A DNA stretch of 64,000 nucleotides from JACQFK01 sp036383955 (lineage in GTDB: Bacteria; Planctomycetota; MHYJ01; JACPRB01): NCBI GenBank assembly GCA_036383955.1, contig DASVNH010000221.1, forward strand, positions 1 to 64,000, in the 5' to 3' direction. The translations under genes and the position numbers were made by a program. The notes beneath the pieces are model-generated. The model made no database searches, was not told the DNA's origin, and saw only the letters and a program-made list of their open reading frames with translations. Below, one piece after another: positions 23,292 through 31,604 of this stretch; positions within the stretch are counted from its first letter, which is position 1, and each line of letters opens with the position of its first letter.

Positions 23292-24059
23292 ATGAGCAAC
23301 AAGAAGGTCGCCCTCATCTCCGACCTGCACTCCAACATCGAGGCGTTGGAAGCGGTCCTGAAGGACGTCGAGTCCCAAGGCTGTTCCACCGTCTACTGCC
23401 TGGGCGACCTCATCGGCTACGGGCCGAACCCGCGCGAGATGCTGCGCCACGCCTTCAACTGGTCGTGGTCGCTGCGCGGGAACCACGAGGACGCCCTGCT
23501 CTTCCTCGCGCTCGACTTCAATCCGGAGGCGGCCCAGGCCATCGACTGGACCCGCAGCCAGCTCAACGACCAGGCCGCCCCGCGCGACGAAAACCACCGG
23601 ATGTGGAATTACCTCGGCGACCTCCCCGACGTGAAGGAGGAGGACGGCACGATGTACCTCCACGCCTCGCCGCGGAACCGGACCAAGGAGTACGTGCGGC
23701 CCCACGACGTCCAGGACCGCGAGAAGATGGAAGAGATCTTCTCCATGATCAAGCACGTCTGCTTCTGCGGCCACACCCACGAGCCGGGCGTGTTCACCGA
23801 GGACTTCAAGTTCTACCCGCCCCGCGCGTTCGCCAACAAGGTCAAGCTCTCCGACGGCCGCAAGTACTACGTCAACATCGGCTCCGTCGGCCAGCCCCGC
23901 GACCGCGACACCCGCTCGTGCTACGTGATCTGGGACGCGGAAACGCAGGTCGTCGAGTTCCGCCGCGTCGAGTACGAGTACCGCAAGACCATGGACAAGA
24001 TCTTCGCGATCAAGAACATCCCCCGCCGCTTCGGCGAGCGCCTCGAAGTCGGCCGCTAA
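23292..24059 (+). CDS. metallophosphoesterase (YfcE/MJ0936-like)
   Basis: 255 residues of the calcineurin-like superfamily. The metal-binding motifs are in order: SDLHSN, GDLIGYGPNP, GNHEDA, the later YLHASPRN histidine, and CGHTHEPG. The YGPNP feature after the second motif is typical of a predicted-phosphodiesterase branch of unknown substrate. It is a single gene with its own promoter, ending at a large inverted repeat opposite the lipoprotein gene. Confidence 0.88.
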   Translation: MSNKKVALISDLHSNIEALEAVLKDVESQGCSTVYCLGDLIGYGPNPREMLRHAFNWSWSLRGNHEDALLFLALDFNPEAAQAIDWTRSQLNDQAAPRDENHRMWNYLGDLPDVKEEDGTMYLHASPRNRTKEYVRPHDVQDREKMEEIFSMIKHVCFCGHTHEPGVFTEDFKFYPPRAFANKVKLSDGRKYYVNIGSVGQPRDRDTRSCYVIWDAETQVVEFRRVEYEYRKTMDKIFAIKNIPRRFGERLEVGR

Positions 24060-24066
24060 CCCGACG

Positions 24067-24203
24067 ACCGGACCCGGACCCGGAACCGGACCCGGGGAGC
24101 CGAAAATAAAACCCGAAATGAGTCATCGGACGATCTAAAGAGAAGGTCCCGCTCGTCGGTCTTCGGGTCCGGTTCCGGGTACGGTTCCGGGTCCGGTTCC
24201 GGT
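24067..24203. repeat. long inverted repeat of GGTTCC/GGGTCC hexamers
   Basis: A left arm of about 29 bp (24067-24095) pairs with 24175-24203 with few mismatches around a spacer of about 79 bases. Both arms are built of CCGGACCCGGAACC-type units, the same hexamers that encode the Gly-Ser tract at 2668-2778. It separates two convergent genes and abuts the lipoprotein stop. Confidence 0.65.
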
Positions 24204-24763
24204 TAACGGGGGACTTCCGCCACCGTCTGCCGGTGGTGGTCGACCTTCCAGCCGTTGCGCTCGAAGATCATCTGGTACATCTCGCTCTTGCCTTCGATGT
24301 TGCGGACGATGATCGACGCCGCCGCGGCCTCCGCGAAGACCTCGGAGATCGTCAGCCGGGACATCTGGATCCGGATGATCTCCTTCTGCGCTTCAAACGT
24401 CGAGCGCCAGACGTTCAGCACGCCCGGGTCGTCGAGCAACGCCGTCGGCAGCTTCTCCACCCGGCCGTCCCGCTTGTCCTTGAAGTAGTTCAGCCAGAGG
24501 TCGACGTCCGTCCGCGTCCGCCCCTCGAGCGTCAGGCGCCACGCGTGCGCCGCCCGGTCCTCGGCCCGGAGGAGGTCGAACATCCACTGCGACTTGTTCT
24601 GCTCCGACAGGCCGCGATAGGCCGCGTCCGCGTTGCCCTTCGCCAGGTGGTTGACCCACGCCATGAAGGCGTCTTCCACCCGGATCTGCTCGGGCGTGCG
24701 CTCCGGCGGCAGCTCTTCGCACGCGACGAGCGCCAAAGCCAAACCTACGCAGGCGATCCTCAC
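24203..24763 (-). CDS. lipoprotein of unknown function
   Basis: 186 residues. The signal peptide ends in a lipobox L-V-A-C with the lipidated cysteine at residue 15. The mature part is a mixed helix/strand domain ending IFERNGWKVDHHRQ, reminiscent of NTF2-like or DUF4878-like periplasmic domains, but I do not assign it. ATG 24763 overlaps the hisS stop (ATGA), so it is translated from the hisS message. Confidence 0.75.
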   Translation of the reverse strand: MRIACVGLALALVACEELPPERTPEQIRVEDAFMAWVNHLAKGNADAAYRGLSEQNKSQWMFDLLRAEDRAAHAWRLTLEGRTRTDVDLWLNYFKDKRDGRVEKLPTALLDDPGVLNVWRSTFEAQKEIIRIQMSRLTISEVFAEAAAASIIVRNIEGKSEMYQMIFERNGWKVDHHRQTVAEVPR

Positions 24764-26052
24764 GGCTTCTCTCCCTTCAGAATGGCCCGGGCCTCGTCCA
24801 GGGCGACTTTCCGCTCCCCGTGGCCGGCCATGTCCTTCAACGTCACCACACCTTGCGCGAGCTCGTCGGGGCCGATGATGAGCGCGAAGCGCGAGCCAGA
24901 CTTGTTAGCCTTCCGCATCTGCGCGTTCATGCTGCGGCCTTCGTAATCCATATCGCCCGAAAGCCCCGCGCGCCGCAGCACGGTGGCGGCCTGGAAAATC
25001 GCCGGCCGCTCCGCCTCCGTCACCGCCACGGCGAAGAAGTCGATCGGGGTCGACGTCCCCTGCCCTTCCATCGCGAGCAGGATGCGCTCGACGCCCGCCG
25101 CGAAGCCCACCGAGCCCACGTCGGGCCCGCCCATGTCCTTCACCAGGGTGTCGTAGCGGCCTCCGCCGGCGACGGCGTCCTGCGAGCCCAGCTTCGACGA
25201 CGTGAACTCGTAGACGGTCCGCGTGTAGTAGTCCAGGCCGCGCACGATGCGCGGATCGACGCGATACGGAACTTCCGCGGCGCGGAGGGCCAGCTCGACG
25301 CCCTTCATGTGCGCCTTGCAGGCGTCGCAGGCGTGCTCGAGGGCCGTCGGCAGCTTCGCCGCCTTGGCGATGTCCGCCTCGACCTTGCAGTCGAAGATCC
25401 GGAACACGTTCCGCTCGAAGCGCTTCCGGCAGTCCTCGCAGTACGAAGGCAGGTCCGCGCGGACCGCGTCCTTGAGCTTCTCGCGGTACGCGGGCCGGCA
25501 GGCCGCGCAGCCGATCGAGTTGATCCGCAGCTTCCAGGCCTTCACGCCCGCGCCGCCCAGGATGTCGGCGAACAGGATCATCGTCTCCGCGTCGAGCAGC
25601 GGATCGGACGCGCCGATCGCCTCGACGCCGAGCTGGTGGAACTGCCGGTAGCGGCCCTTCTGGGGGCGCTCCTTGCGGAAGGCGGGGCCGAAGTACCAGA
25701 GCTTCCAGGTGGAGCGCTTCGCGAAGAGCCCTTCGTCGATGACCGCGCGGATCGTGCCGGGCGTCAGCTCCGGGCGCAGCGAGTAGGTGCCCTTCTTGTC
25801 CTCCGGATCGCCGAACGTGAACATCTCCTTCTGGACGATGTCGGAGGTCTCGCCGCTGGTCTTGTGGAAGAGCGCGGTGTACTCGAAGAGCGGCGTGCGG
25901 ATCTCCTCGTAGCCGAAGCGGCGGAAGGCCTCGCGCGCCACGCCCTCCAGCTTCTGGTAGAGGCCCGTGTTGCGCCACTTCTCCTCGGGATTCGCGATCT
26001 CCGCCTGCGGCGGCAGGATGTCCTTCGTGCCTTCGGGCGCGCCGAGATTCAT
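24760..26052 (-). CDS. hisS: histidyl-tRNA synthetase
   Basis: 430 residues, class II synthetase charging tRNA-His. Motif 2 region FGPAFRKERPQKGRYRQFHQ, the histidine motif GLDYYTRTVYEF, and motif 3 GVERILLAME are all present, with a C-terminal anticodon-binding domain. Between motif 2 and the histidine motif lie three CxxC pairs (CAAC about residue 180, CEDC about 204, CDAC about 242), suggesting a zinc-binding insertion. ATG 26052 is preceded by TATAAT 9 bases upstream. The frame continues open far upstream, but that part has no homology. Confidence 0.97.
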   Translation of the reverse strand: MNLGAPEGTKDILPPQAEIANPEEKWRNTGLYQKLEGVAREAFRRFGYEEIRTPLFEYTALFHKTSGETSDIVQKEMFTFGDPEDKKGTYSLRPELTPGTIRAVIDEGLFAKRSTWKLWYFGPAFRKERPQKGRYRQFHQLGVEAIGASDPLLDAETMILFADILGGAGVKAWKLRINSIGCAACRPAYREKLKDAVRADLPSYCEDCRKRFERNVFRIFDCKVEADIAKAAKLPTALEHACDACKAHMKGVELALRAAEVPYRVDPRIVRGLDYYTRTVYEFTSSKLGSQDAVAGGGRYDTLVKDMGGPDVGSVGFAAGVERILLAMEGQGTSTPIDFFAVAVTEAERPAIFQAATVLRRAGLSGDMDYEGRSMNAQMRKANKSGSRFALIIGPDELAQGVVTLKDMAGHGERKVALDEARAILKGEKP

Positions 26053-26061
26053 AGGGGCGGG

Positions 26062-26067
26062 ATTATA
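26062..26067 (-). promoter_or_regulatory. -10 box of hisS
   Basis: Perfect TATAAT on the minus strand, 9 bases before ATG 26052. The -35 (TTCCCG) is weak. A nearly leaderless mRNA is predicted. Confidence 0.5.
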
Positions 26068-26083
26068 CCGGAGAGGCTTGTGG

Positions 26084-26096
26084 ACGGGAATCCCGT
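26084..26096. promoter_or_regulatory. palindrome between hisS and RDD gene
   Basis: ACGGGA-A-TCCCGT, perfect 6-bp arms, in the 84-base divergent region. It is a possible operator or the hisS -35 region. Chance cannot be excluded. Confidence 0.25.
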
Positions 26097-26136
26097 TTTC
26101 CGGTAGAGTCGGATTCGGGACGAGCCTGCCGAATCC

Positions 26137-27738
26137 ATGAGACTTCCACAGACCACGGGGCCGTCCGAGTTCTACCTCCGCAAGCGCCGGCTCGCGTTCC
26201 TCTTCGCGGGCCTGAGCGTGACGCTCCTCGCCATCAACCTCGCCGTCGGCTTCTTCATCGAGACCTACGAGCGCCCCCGCGCGTCCGCCTCCGCCGACGG
26301 CTTCCGCTTCATCTGGACCTCCCGCAACCACGACGAGGACAACCCCGTCACCCGGGTCGTCGAGACCGATCACGACCTGCGCCCCCTCGCCCCCGCCGCG
26401 CAGCTGGGCGGCGACGCGACGGCCGTCCTCGCCGGCGGCGACGACACCCTCCTCTTCTTCGGCGCCCGCTACTCCGTCGTCAAGGGCGGCACCACCGTCC
26501 GCGGCGCCGCCCTCGACCAGCCCTGGGCCGTCGCCGCCGCCGTCCGCGACCCCGCCCGCGGCGCCGACTGGCTCTTCGGCCAGCACCAGGACAAGCTCGT
26601 CGCCCGCCGCCGCGAGCTCGGCACCTTCTCCGAATCCTTCCCCGTCGCCGACAGCGCCCCCGCCGAGCGGATCGTGGCGTGCGTCGACGGCCCCTCCGGC
26701 CCCCTCGTCGCCTGGCGCGAGCGCGGGACCGGCGTCGTCAAGCTGGCCCTCTACGACGGCCGCGCCTTCGCCCCCCGCGGCGAGTTCAAGATCGGCGCCA
26801 CGCAGCACTGGGACGTCGCCCTCGCCGGCCCGCGCGTCCTCCTCGTGACCTACGACCGCGAGGACCGCACGTTCCGCTCCGTCGGCCTCCGCGTGCGCTG
26901 CTGCCCGGACTGCCCCGCGCCGCGGCCCGACGTCCTCCTGCGCTTCGGCGACCCGATCCTCTTCATCGGCAAGCTCGTGACGGGCGTCGCGGCGGCCGCG
27001 GCCGGCGACCGCCTGGTCGTCGCGGTCACGCGATGGACGTCGGCCCAGGCGGCGTCGGTCTCTCTCGATCTCCAAAGCGGCGAGGCGGGCAAGTTGAAGC
27101 AGCTGCACCAGGAGCCGCGGTGGCGGACCTTCCTGGGCATGCTCTTCCCGTTCACGATGCTCTTCTTCTCGTTCTCGCTGGTCTTCCTGGGCTTCACGCT
27201 CCTGAAGGAGCGCAACCAGTTCGTCCTCGAGAAGCTGACGCCGGCGGCGACCGACGGCCCGCCGCCCGCCGCCATCCTGCAGCGGGCGATGGCGTTCATC
27301 CTCGACATCCTGGTCGTCTTCCCGGTCTTCGGCTTCATCGCGCAGGCGTTCGACCTGTCGCCCGACGAATACACCGGCCCCCTGGACCCCTCCGCCTGGC
27401 CGCTCTGGGGCATGCTGGCGGCGACCCACGCGGTCTACGGCCTGGTCCTGGAGGCGATCTTCGGCTGGACCCCGGGCAAGCGGATCCTCGGCCTGCGGGT
27501 GGCGGGCGTCGACGGCACGCGCGCCCCGCTGCAGGCGATCGCGCTCCGCAACGTCGTGCGTCTGATCGACGCGGTCTTCCCCCTGCAGCTGTTCCTGGGG
27601 ATGTCGTTCATCATGGCCACGCGCCGCCGCCAGCGCCTGGGGGACCTGCTGGCGAAGACCATGGTCGTCGAGGACCGCCCGGTCCCCGCGCCTCCCGCCC
27701 GGCCCCGCAAGGAGCCGGAGACCGTGGAACGGCGTTAG
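26137..27738 (+). CDS. RDD-family membrane protein
   Basis: 533 residues. One transmembrane helix near the N-terminus (about 20-40), a large probably periplasmic, beta-rich region (about 45-325), another hydrophobic segment (about 330-352), and a C-terminal RDD domain (about 375-515). The RDD domain shows RAMAFILDILVVFPVFGF, the GWTPGKRILGLRVAG motif and a RRQRLGDLLAKT ending. RDD proteins are thought to include small-molecule or ion transporters. The N-terminal half is not recognised and might be a sensor or propeller-like domain. Confidence 0.82.
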   Translation: MRLPQTTGPSEFYLRKRRLAFLFAGLSVTLLAINLAVGFFIETYERPRASASADGFRFIWTSRNHDEDNPVTRVVETDHDLRPLAPAAQLGGDATAVLAGGDDTLLFFGARYSVVKGGTTVRGAALDQPWAVAAAVRDPARGADWLFGQHQDKLVARRRELGTFSESFPVADSAPAERIVACVDGPSGPLVAWRERGTGVVKLALYDGRAFAPRGEFKIGATQHWDVALAGPRVLLVTYDREDRTFRSVGLRVRCCPDCPAPRPDVLLRFGDPILFIGKLVTGVAAAAAGDRLVVAVTRWTSAQAASVSLDLQSGEAGKLKQLHQEPRWRTFLGMLFPFTMLFFSFSLVFLGFTLLKERNQFVLEKLTPAATDGPPPAAILQRAMAFILDILVVFPVFGFIAQAFDLSPDEYTGPLDPSAWPLWGMLAATHAVYGLVLEAIFGWTPGKRILGLRVAGVDGTRAPLQAIALRNVVRLIDAVFPLQLFLGMSFIMATRRRQRLGDLLAKTMVVEDRPVPAPPARPRKEPETVERR

Positions 27739-27747
27739 ACTCTCCGC

Positions 27748-27753
27748 TATACT
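27748..27753 (+). promoter_or_regulatory. -10 box of the aminotransferase gene
   Basis: TATACT, 8 bases before ATG 27762, inside the short gap after the RDD gene. A leaderless mRNA is predicted. Confidence 0.4.
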
Positions 27754-27761
27754 CTCGCTCC

Positions 27762-28829
27762 ATGTCCGACCGCATTCCGCTCCTCGACCTCTCGATCCAG
27801 CACCGCGAGGTCCGCGCCGAGATCGAGGCCGCCTTCTCCAAGATCATCGATTCGAACGCCTTCATCCTCGGGGCCCAGGGCAAGGGGCTCGAGGAAGAGT
27901 CGACGGCCTACCTCGGCGTGAAGCACGCGGTGGGCGTGGCGAACGGCACCGACGCCCTCCTGCTGGCGCTGCGGGCCTTGAAAGTCGGGCCGGGAGACGA
28001 GGTCATCCTGCCGGCGTTCACGTTCGTGTCGACGGCCGAAGTCGTGGTGCACGTCGGCGCGACGCCGGTCTACGCGGACATCGACCCCGACACCTACTGC
28101 CTGGGCGAGGTGAAGCCGACGTCGAAGACGAAGGCGATCCTGCCGGTGCACCTGTTCGGCCATCCGGCGGACATGGATCGGCTGTCGAAGCACGGGATCC
28201 CGCTGATCGAGGACGGCGCGCAGTCCTACGGCGCGACGCACAAGGGGCGCAAGACGCTCGCGATCGGCACGATCGGCTGCACGAGCTTCTACCCGTCGAA
28301 GAACCTGGGCGGCTGGGGCGACGGGGGGATGTGCTTCACGAACGACGACGCGATCGCGAAGGAGCTGCGCATCCTGCGCAACCACGGCTGGGAGAAGCGC
28401 TACGAGCCTTTCCTGGTCGCGTACAACTCGCGGCTGGACGAGCTGCAGGCGGCGGTGCTGCGCGTGAAGCTGCGGAAGCTGGACGCGTGGACGGCCGACC
28501 GGATCGCGGCGGCGCGGCGCTACGACGCGCTGCTGAAGGGCGCCGTCGGCACGCCGAAGGTCGCGCCCGGCATGACCCACGTCTACCACACCTACATGAT
28601 CCGCAGCCCGAAGCGCGACGCGATCTCCGCGGCGCTGACGAAGGCCTCGATCGACAACGCCGTCTACTATCCGAACACGATCCCCTCGACCGAGGCCTTC
28701 CGCCAGAAGGGCTCCTGGCCCGTCGCGGAGACGATGACCCGCGAGCTCCTCGCCATCCCGATCTACCCGGGCATCTCCTCCGCGCAGCAGGAGCGCGTGG
28801 CGGACGTCATCCGCGGGGCCGTTCGTTGA
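27762..28829 (+). CDS. DegT/DnrJ/EryC1-family sugar aminotransferase
   Basis: 355 residues. PLP-dependent transfer of an amino group to a nucleotide-linked keto sugar. Motifs: GVANGTDALLLALRAL, PAFTFVSTAEVV, EDGAQSYGA (PLP-binding aspartate region) and FYPSKNLGGWGDGG with the PLP lysine. Closest in feel to the QdtB/WbpE-like branch. It is the first gene of a three-gene plus-strand set (with the GT-B protein and SpsF) facing the pseudaminic operon. A second aminotransferase beside PseC implies a second amino sugar or a different substrate. Confidence 0.92.
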   Translation: MSDRIPLLDLSIQHREVRAEIEAAFSKIIDSNAFILGAQGKGLEEESTAYLGVKHAVGVANGTDALLLALRALKVGPGDEVILPAFTFVSTAEVVVHVGATPVYADIDPDTYCLGEVKPTSKTKAILPVHLFGHPADMDRLSKHGIPLIEDGAQSYGATHKGRKTLAIGTIGCTSFYPSKNLGGWGDGGMCFTNDDAIAKELRILRNHGWEKRYEPFLVAYNSRLDELQAAVLRVKLRKLDAWTADRIAAARRYDALLKGAVGTPKVAPGMTHVYHTYMIRSPKRDAISAALTKASIDNAVYYPNTIPSTEAFRQKGSWPVAETMTRELLAIPIYPGISSAQQERVADVIRGAVR

Positions 28830-30052
28830 AGAAGGCCCTCTTCGTCGCGTACGGCGGCGCCCACGTGGCGATGGTCGTGCCCGTCGTCGAAGAGCTTCGC
28901 CGCCGCGGAACCTGGGACGTCGTCGTGCTCGGCCTCACCACCGCCCGCGCGGCCCTCGACCGCGCCGGCATCCCGTCCCTCGGCTTCAAGGATCTCGCCG
29001 GCCCCGGGGACGCGGAGGCCCTCGCTCTCGGCGCCGAGCTCGCCCGCGCGCACCATCGGGACGGCGTCGGCGTGTCCCGCGAGGAATCGACCGCCTACCT
29101 GGGGCTTTCCTACGCGGACCTCCGCGCGCGCGTCGGCGCCGACGCGGCGAAACGGCTCCTGGACGAGCGGGGCCGCCGCGCCTTCCTTCCTCTCGGCCCC
29201 CTCCACGCCCTGATCGAGCGGTCGCGGCCGGACGTCGTCGTGGCGACGAACTCCCCCCGGAGCGAGGAGGCCGCCCTGCGCGCCGCCCGGGCCCGCTCCG
29301 TTCCCGCCGTCTGCCTGGTTCCCTTCGCCTCCCCCGATCTCATGGAGCGCGACACCGTCAGCGCCCACGCGAACGTCCCGGGCTTCGCCGACCGCACGCT
29401 CGTGTTCTCCGAGGACGTCCGCCGCTGGCTGCTGGACCGCGGGCACGCGCCGGCGTCGGTCGTCGTCACGGGCAACCCGGCCTTCGAAAGCCTCGGCGAT
29501 CCCTCCCTGCCCGGCCGCGCCGCGGCGTGGCGCCGCGCGCGGGGGCTCGACGGCCGCCGCCTTCTCCTCTGGGCTTCCTCGCCGGAGCCCGAGCGGCCGG
29601 CGCTGATCGACGAGATCACCCGGTCGCTGATCGCCGCGCTCGACCGCCATCCGGACTGGCACCTGCTCCACCGCCGCCATCCCAGCGAGGCGCCGCCCGC
29701 GGCGCCCTACCCGCCCCGCGCGGAGGCCGGCGACCCGAAGGAGCCGCTCGACGTCCTGCTGCACGCGGCGGACGTCGTCATCGTCACCGTCTCCACCGTC
29801 GGCATGGAGGCCGCGCTCGCGGGCAAGCCGCTGGTCAAGGCGCGCATGTCGTCGATGGACGCGATCTCGCCCTACGAGGCGATGGGCGTGGCGCTGCCGG
29901 CGCCGGATCTCGCGTCCCTGGAAGACCGGGTGGTCCGGGCGCTCGCGGACGGCCCGGACGCGCGGGCGCTGGCCGACGCGCGGCGCCGCTACCCGCCCGT
30001 CGCCGGCGCCTCAAAGCGCGTGGCGGACGTCCTGGAGGCGCTGACCTCGTGA
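28826..30052 (+). CDS. GT-B-fold protein (UDP-GlcNAc 2-epimerase/glycosyltransferase-like)
   Basis: 408 residues starting at TTG 28826, overlapping the previous stop (TTGA). Two Rossmann-like halves are visible: ALFVAYGGAHVAMVVPVVEE at the N-terminus and, later, VVVTGNPAFESL, LLWASSPEPERP and STVGMEAALAGKPLV. This is the plan of UDP-GlcNAc 2-epimerases and related glycosyltransferases. Family-level evidence does not separate an epimerase/hydrolase from a transferase that attaches the nonulosonic acid. Position between an aminotransferase and a nucleotidyltransferase supports a glycan role. Confidence 0.7.
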   Translation: MKKALFVAYGGAHVAMVVPVVEELRRRGTWDVVVLGLTTARAALDRAGIPSLGFKDLAGPGDAEALALGAELARAHHRDGVGVSREESTAYLGLSYADLRARVGADAAKRLLDERGRRAFLPLGPLHALIERSRPDVVVATNSPRSEEAALRAARARSVPAVCLVPFASPDLMERDTVSAHANVPGFADRTLVFSEDVRRWLLDRGHAPASVVVTGNPAFESLGDPSLPGRAAAWRRARGLDGRRLLLWASSPEPERPALIDEITRSLIAALDRHPDWHLLHRRHPSEAPPAAPYPPRAEAGDPKEPLDVLLHAADVVIVTVSTVGMEAALAGKPLVKARMSSMDAISPYEAMGVALPAPDLASLEDRVVRALADGPDARALADARRRYPPVAGASKRVADVLEALTS

Positions 30053-30771
30053 AGCGCGTCCTCATCGTCCAGGCCCGGATGACGTCCACCCGCCTGCCGG
30101 GCAAAGTGCTGCTCGACCTCGCGGGCCGCCCGATGCTCGCCCAGCAGCTGCGGCGGCTGAGGGAGTCGAAGGAAACCGACGAGATCGTGCTGGCGACGAC
30201 GGTCAACGCGACCGACGACCCCATCGTGGACCTGGCGCGGGCGGAAGGAGTGCGCTGGTTCCGCGGGGACGAGAAGGACGTCCTGTCCCGCTACGCCGGA
30301 GCCGCCCGCGAGGCGGGGGCGGACGTCGTGACGCGCGTGACCTCCGACTGTCCGCTGATCGACGCGGGCGAGTCGGACCGGGTCATCCGCGCGCTGGGGG
30401 ACGCGGACTACGCGTCGAACACGCTGGAGCGCAGCTATCCCCGGGGCCTGGACACCGAGACGCTGCGCCGCGATGTCCTGGACCGCGTGGACCGGACCGC
30501 GACCAGCCCGGAGTCGCGCGAGCACGTGACCTGGTACATCCACCGGGAGCGGCCGGAGCTGTTCGTCCGGCGCTCCGTGCGCGACACGGCCGACAACTCC
30601 GACCTGCGCTGGACGGTGGACACTCCGGAGGATCTGGCGGTCGCGCGGGCGATCTACGCGGCGCTGGACCTGGGGCGTCGCGCGGCCCCGTACGCGGAGA
30701 TCCTGGCGCACGTGCGGGCGCATCCGGAGCTGGCGGCGGGCAACGCGGACATCCGCCAGAAGGAGCGCTAG
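30049..30771 (+). CDS. spsF: SpsF-family cytidylyltransferase
   Basis: 240 residues starting at GTG 30049 (GTGA overlap). The N-terminus VLIVQARMTSTRLPGKVLLD is the nucleotide-binding signature of the SpsF branch of CMP-sugar synthetases. TSDCPLID and NTLERSYPRGLDTE follow. The family is used to activate acidic sugars, so this gene is the best candidate to make the CMP-nonulosonate here. No classical PseF (PARGGSKR type) is present. Its TAG stop and that of the convergent dioxygenase gene share the palindrome CTAG. Confidence 0.85.
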   Translation: MKRVLIVQARMTSTRLPGKVLLDLAGRPMLAQQLRRLRESKETDEIVLATTVNATDDPIVDLARAEGVRWFRGDEKDVLSRYAGAAREAGADVVTRVTSDCPLIDAGESDRVIRALGDADYASNTLERSYPRGLDTETLRRDVLDRVDRTATSPESREHVTWYIHRERPELFVRRSVRDTADNSDLRWTVDTPEDLAVARAIYAALDLGRRAAPYAEILAHVRAHPELAAGNADIRQKER

Positions 30772-31604
30772 TACTTCTTCTCGGCCGCGCCGCCGACGGC
30801 CGTCACGGCGGACGGCTTCAGCAGCGACACCCCGCGGCTCTTCGCTTCGTCGAGGAAGGCGTCCGGGTAGCGGTGCTCCTTGAGGTACCGGTAGTCGGCC
30901 CGGCCGCCGATGTAGTCGGCGTAGGCGCGCGCGTGGGCGTTGTCGGCGCTCGCGGCAATGAACAGCGCGAATTTGCGGGCCTCGGGCGGGATAGGCGTCC
31001 GGGTCGCCGGGGTGCCGCGATGGTCGATCCGGAAATCGAAGAGCACCAGGTCGCCGGCCTTGTTCATGACCGAGGTCCCGCCGCGCTTCTCGGGCCAGAG
31101 GCCTTTCTTGCGGAGGCGGTTGGCCACGCGCTGAAGGGGGGAGCTGTAGCTGTCGTCGCGCCGGTGCGAGCCCGGGATCACGTCCACGCCGCCGCCGTAC
31201 TCGACCGTGTTGTCCTGGAAGTAGATCGCGCACTGCACCATCGCGTAGTCCGGCTCCAGATGGAAGCGGTGCCCCGCCTTCAGCTGCGCCGACGTGTCCT
31301 TGTGCCAGTGCCCCCGGATGGAGTCGTGGACCACGGTCTCGGGCAGATAGACGAAGCCGGCGCCGAGCAGCTCGCGGAACGCCTCCACCAGCGGCGGATG
31401 CAGGAGGATCCAGCGCAGGGCGTCGTAGCGGGCGCACGCGTCGAAGCGCACGTTGCCCGTCGCCGCGTCGTAGTCGCCCTCGTACGCCGAGGGCCGGTCG
31501 AAGATCGACGCCAGGAAGCGGCGCGCCTCCGCCACCTGGGCGGCCGAGAGCGCGCCGGGCACGTGGAGATAGCCGTCGCGCTCGAACGCGGCCTTGCGGC
31601 TCAC
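30768..31604 (-). CDS. PhyH-family Fe(II)/2-oxoglutarate dioxygenase
   Basis: 278 residues starting at GTG 31604 (GTGA overlap with the methyltransferase). Starts RKAAFERDGYLHVPGALS, as phytanoyl-CoA dioxygenase-like enzymes do. The iron ligands are probably the HxD in GHWHKDTS and the distal histidine in DFRIDHRGTPATRT, whose arginine would bind 2-oxoglutarate. Such enzymes hydroxylate small molecules. As the last gene of the pseudaminic-type operon it may hydroxylate or otherwise oxidise the sugar or its substituent. Confidence 0.82.
   Translation of the reverse strand: MSRKAAFERDGYLHVPGALSAAQVAEARRFLASIFDRPSAYEGDYDAATGNVRFDACARYDALRWILLHPPLVEAFRELLGAGFVYLPETVVHDSIRGHWHKDTSAQLKAGHRFHLEPDYAMVQCAIYFQDNTVEYGGGVDVIPGSHRRDDSYSSPLQRVANRLRKKGLWPEKRGGTSVMNKAGDLVLFDFRIDHRGTPATRTPIPPEARKFALFIAASADNAHARAYADYIGGRADYRYLKEHRYPDAFLDEAKSRGVSLLKPSAVTAVGGAAEKKY

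Noticed and set aside
24060..24203. CRISPR array or ordinary terminator
   Set aside because: Units are 6-base simple repeats without unique spacers, and the 79-base loop is too long for a standard terminator.
26053..27429. N-terminal extension of hisS to 889 residues
   Set aside because: The frame is open only because the DNA is G+C-rich. It lies antisense to the RDD gene, and HisS homology begins at ATG 26052 next to a TATAAT box.
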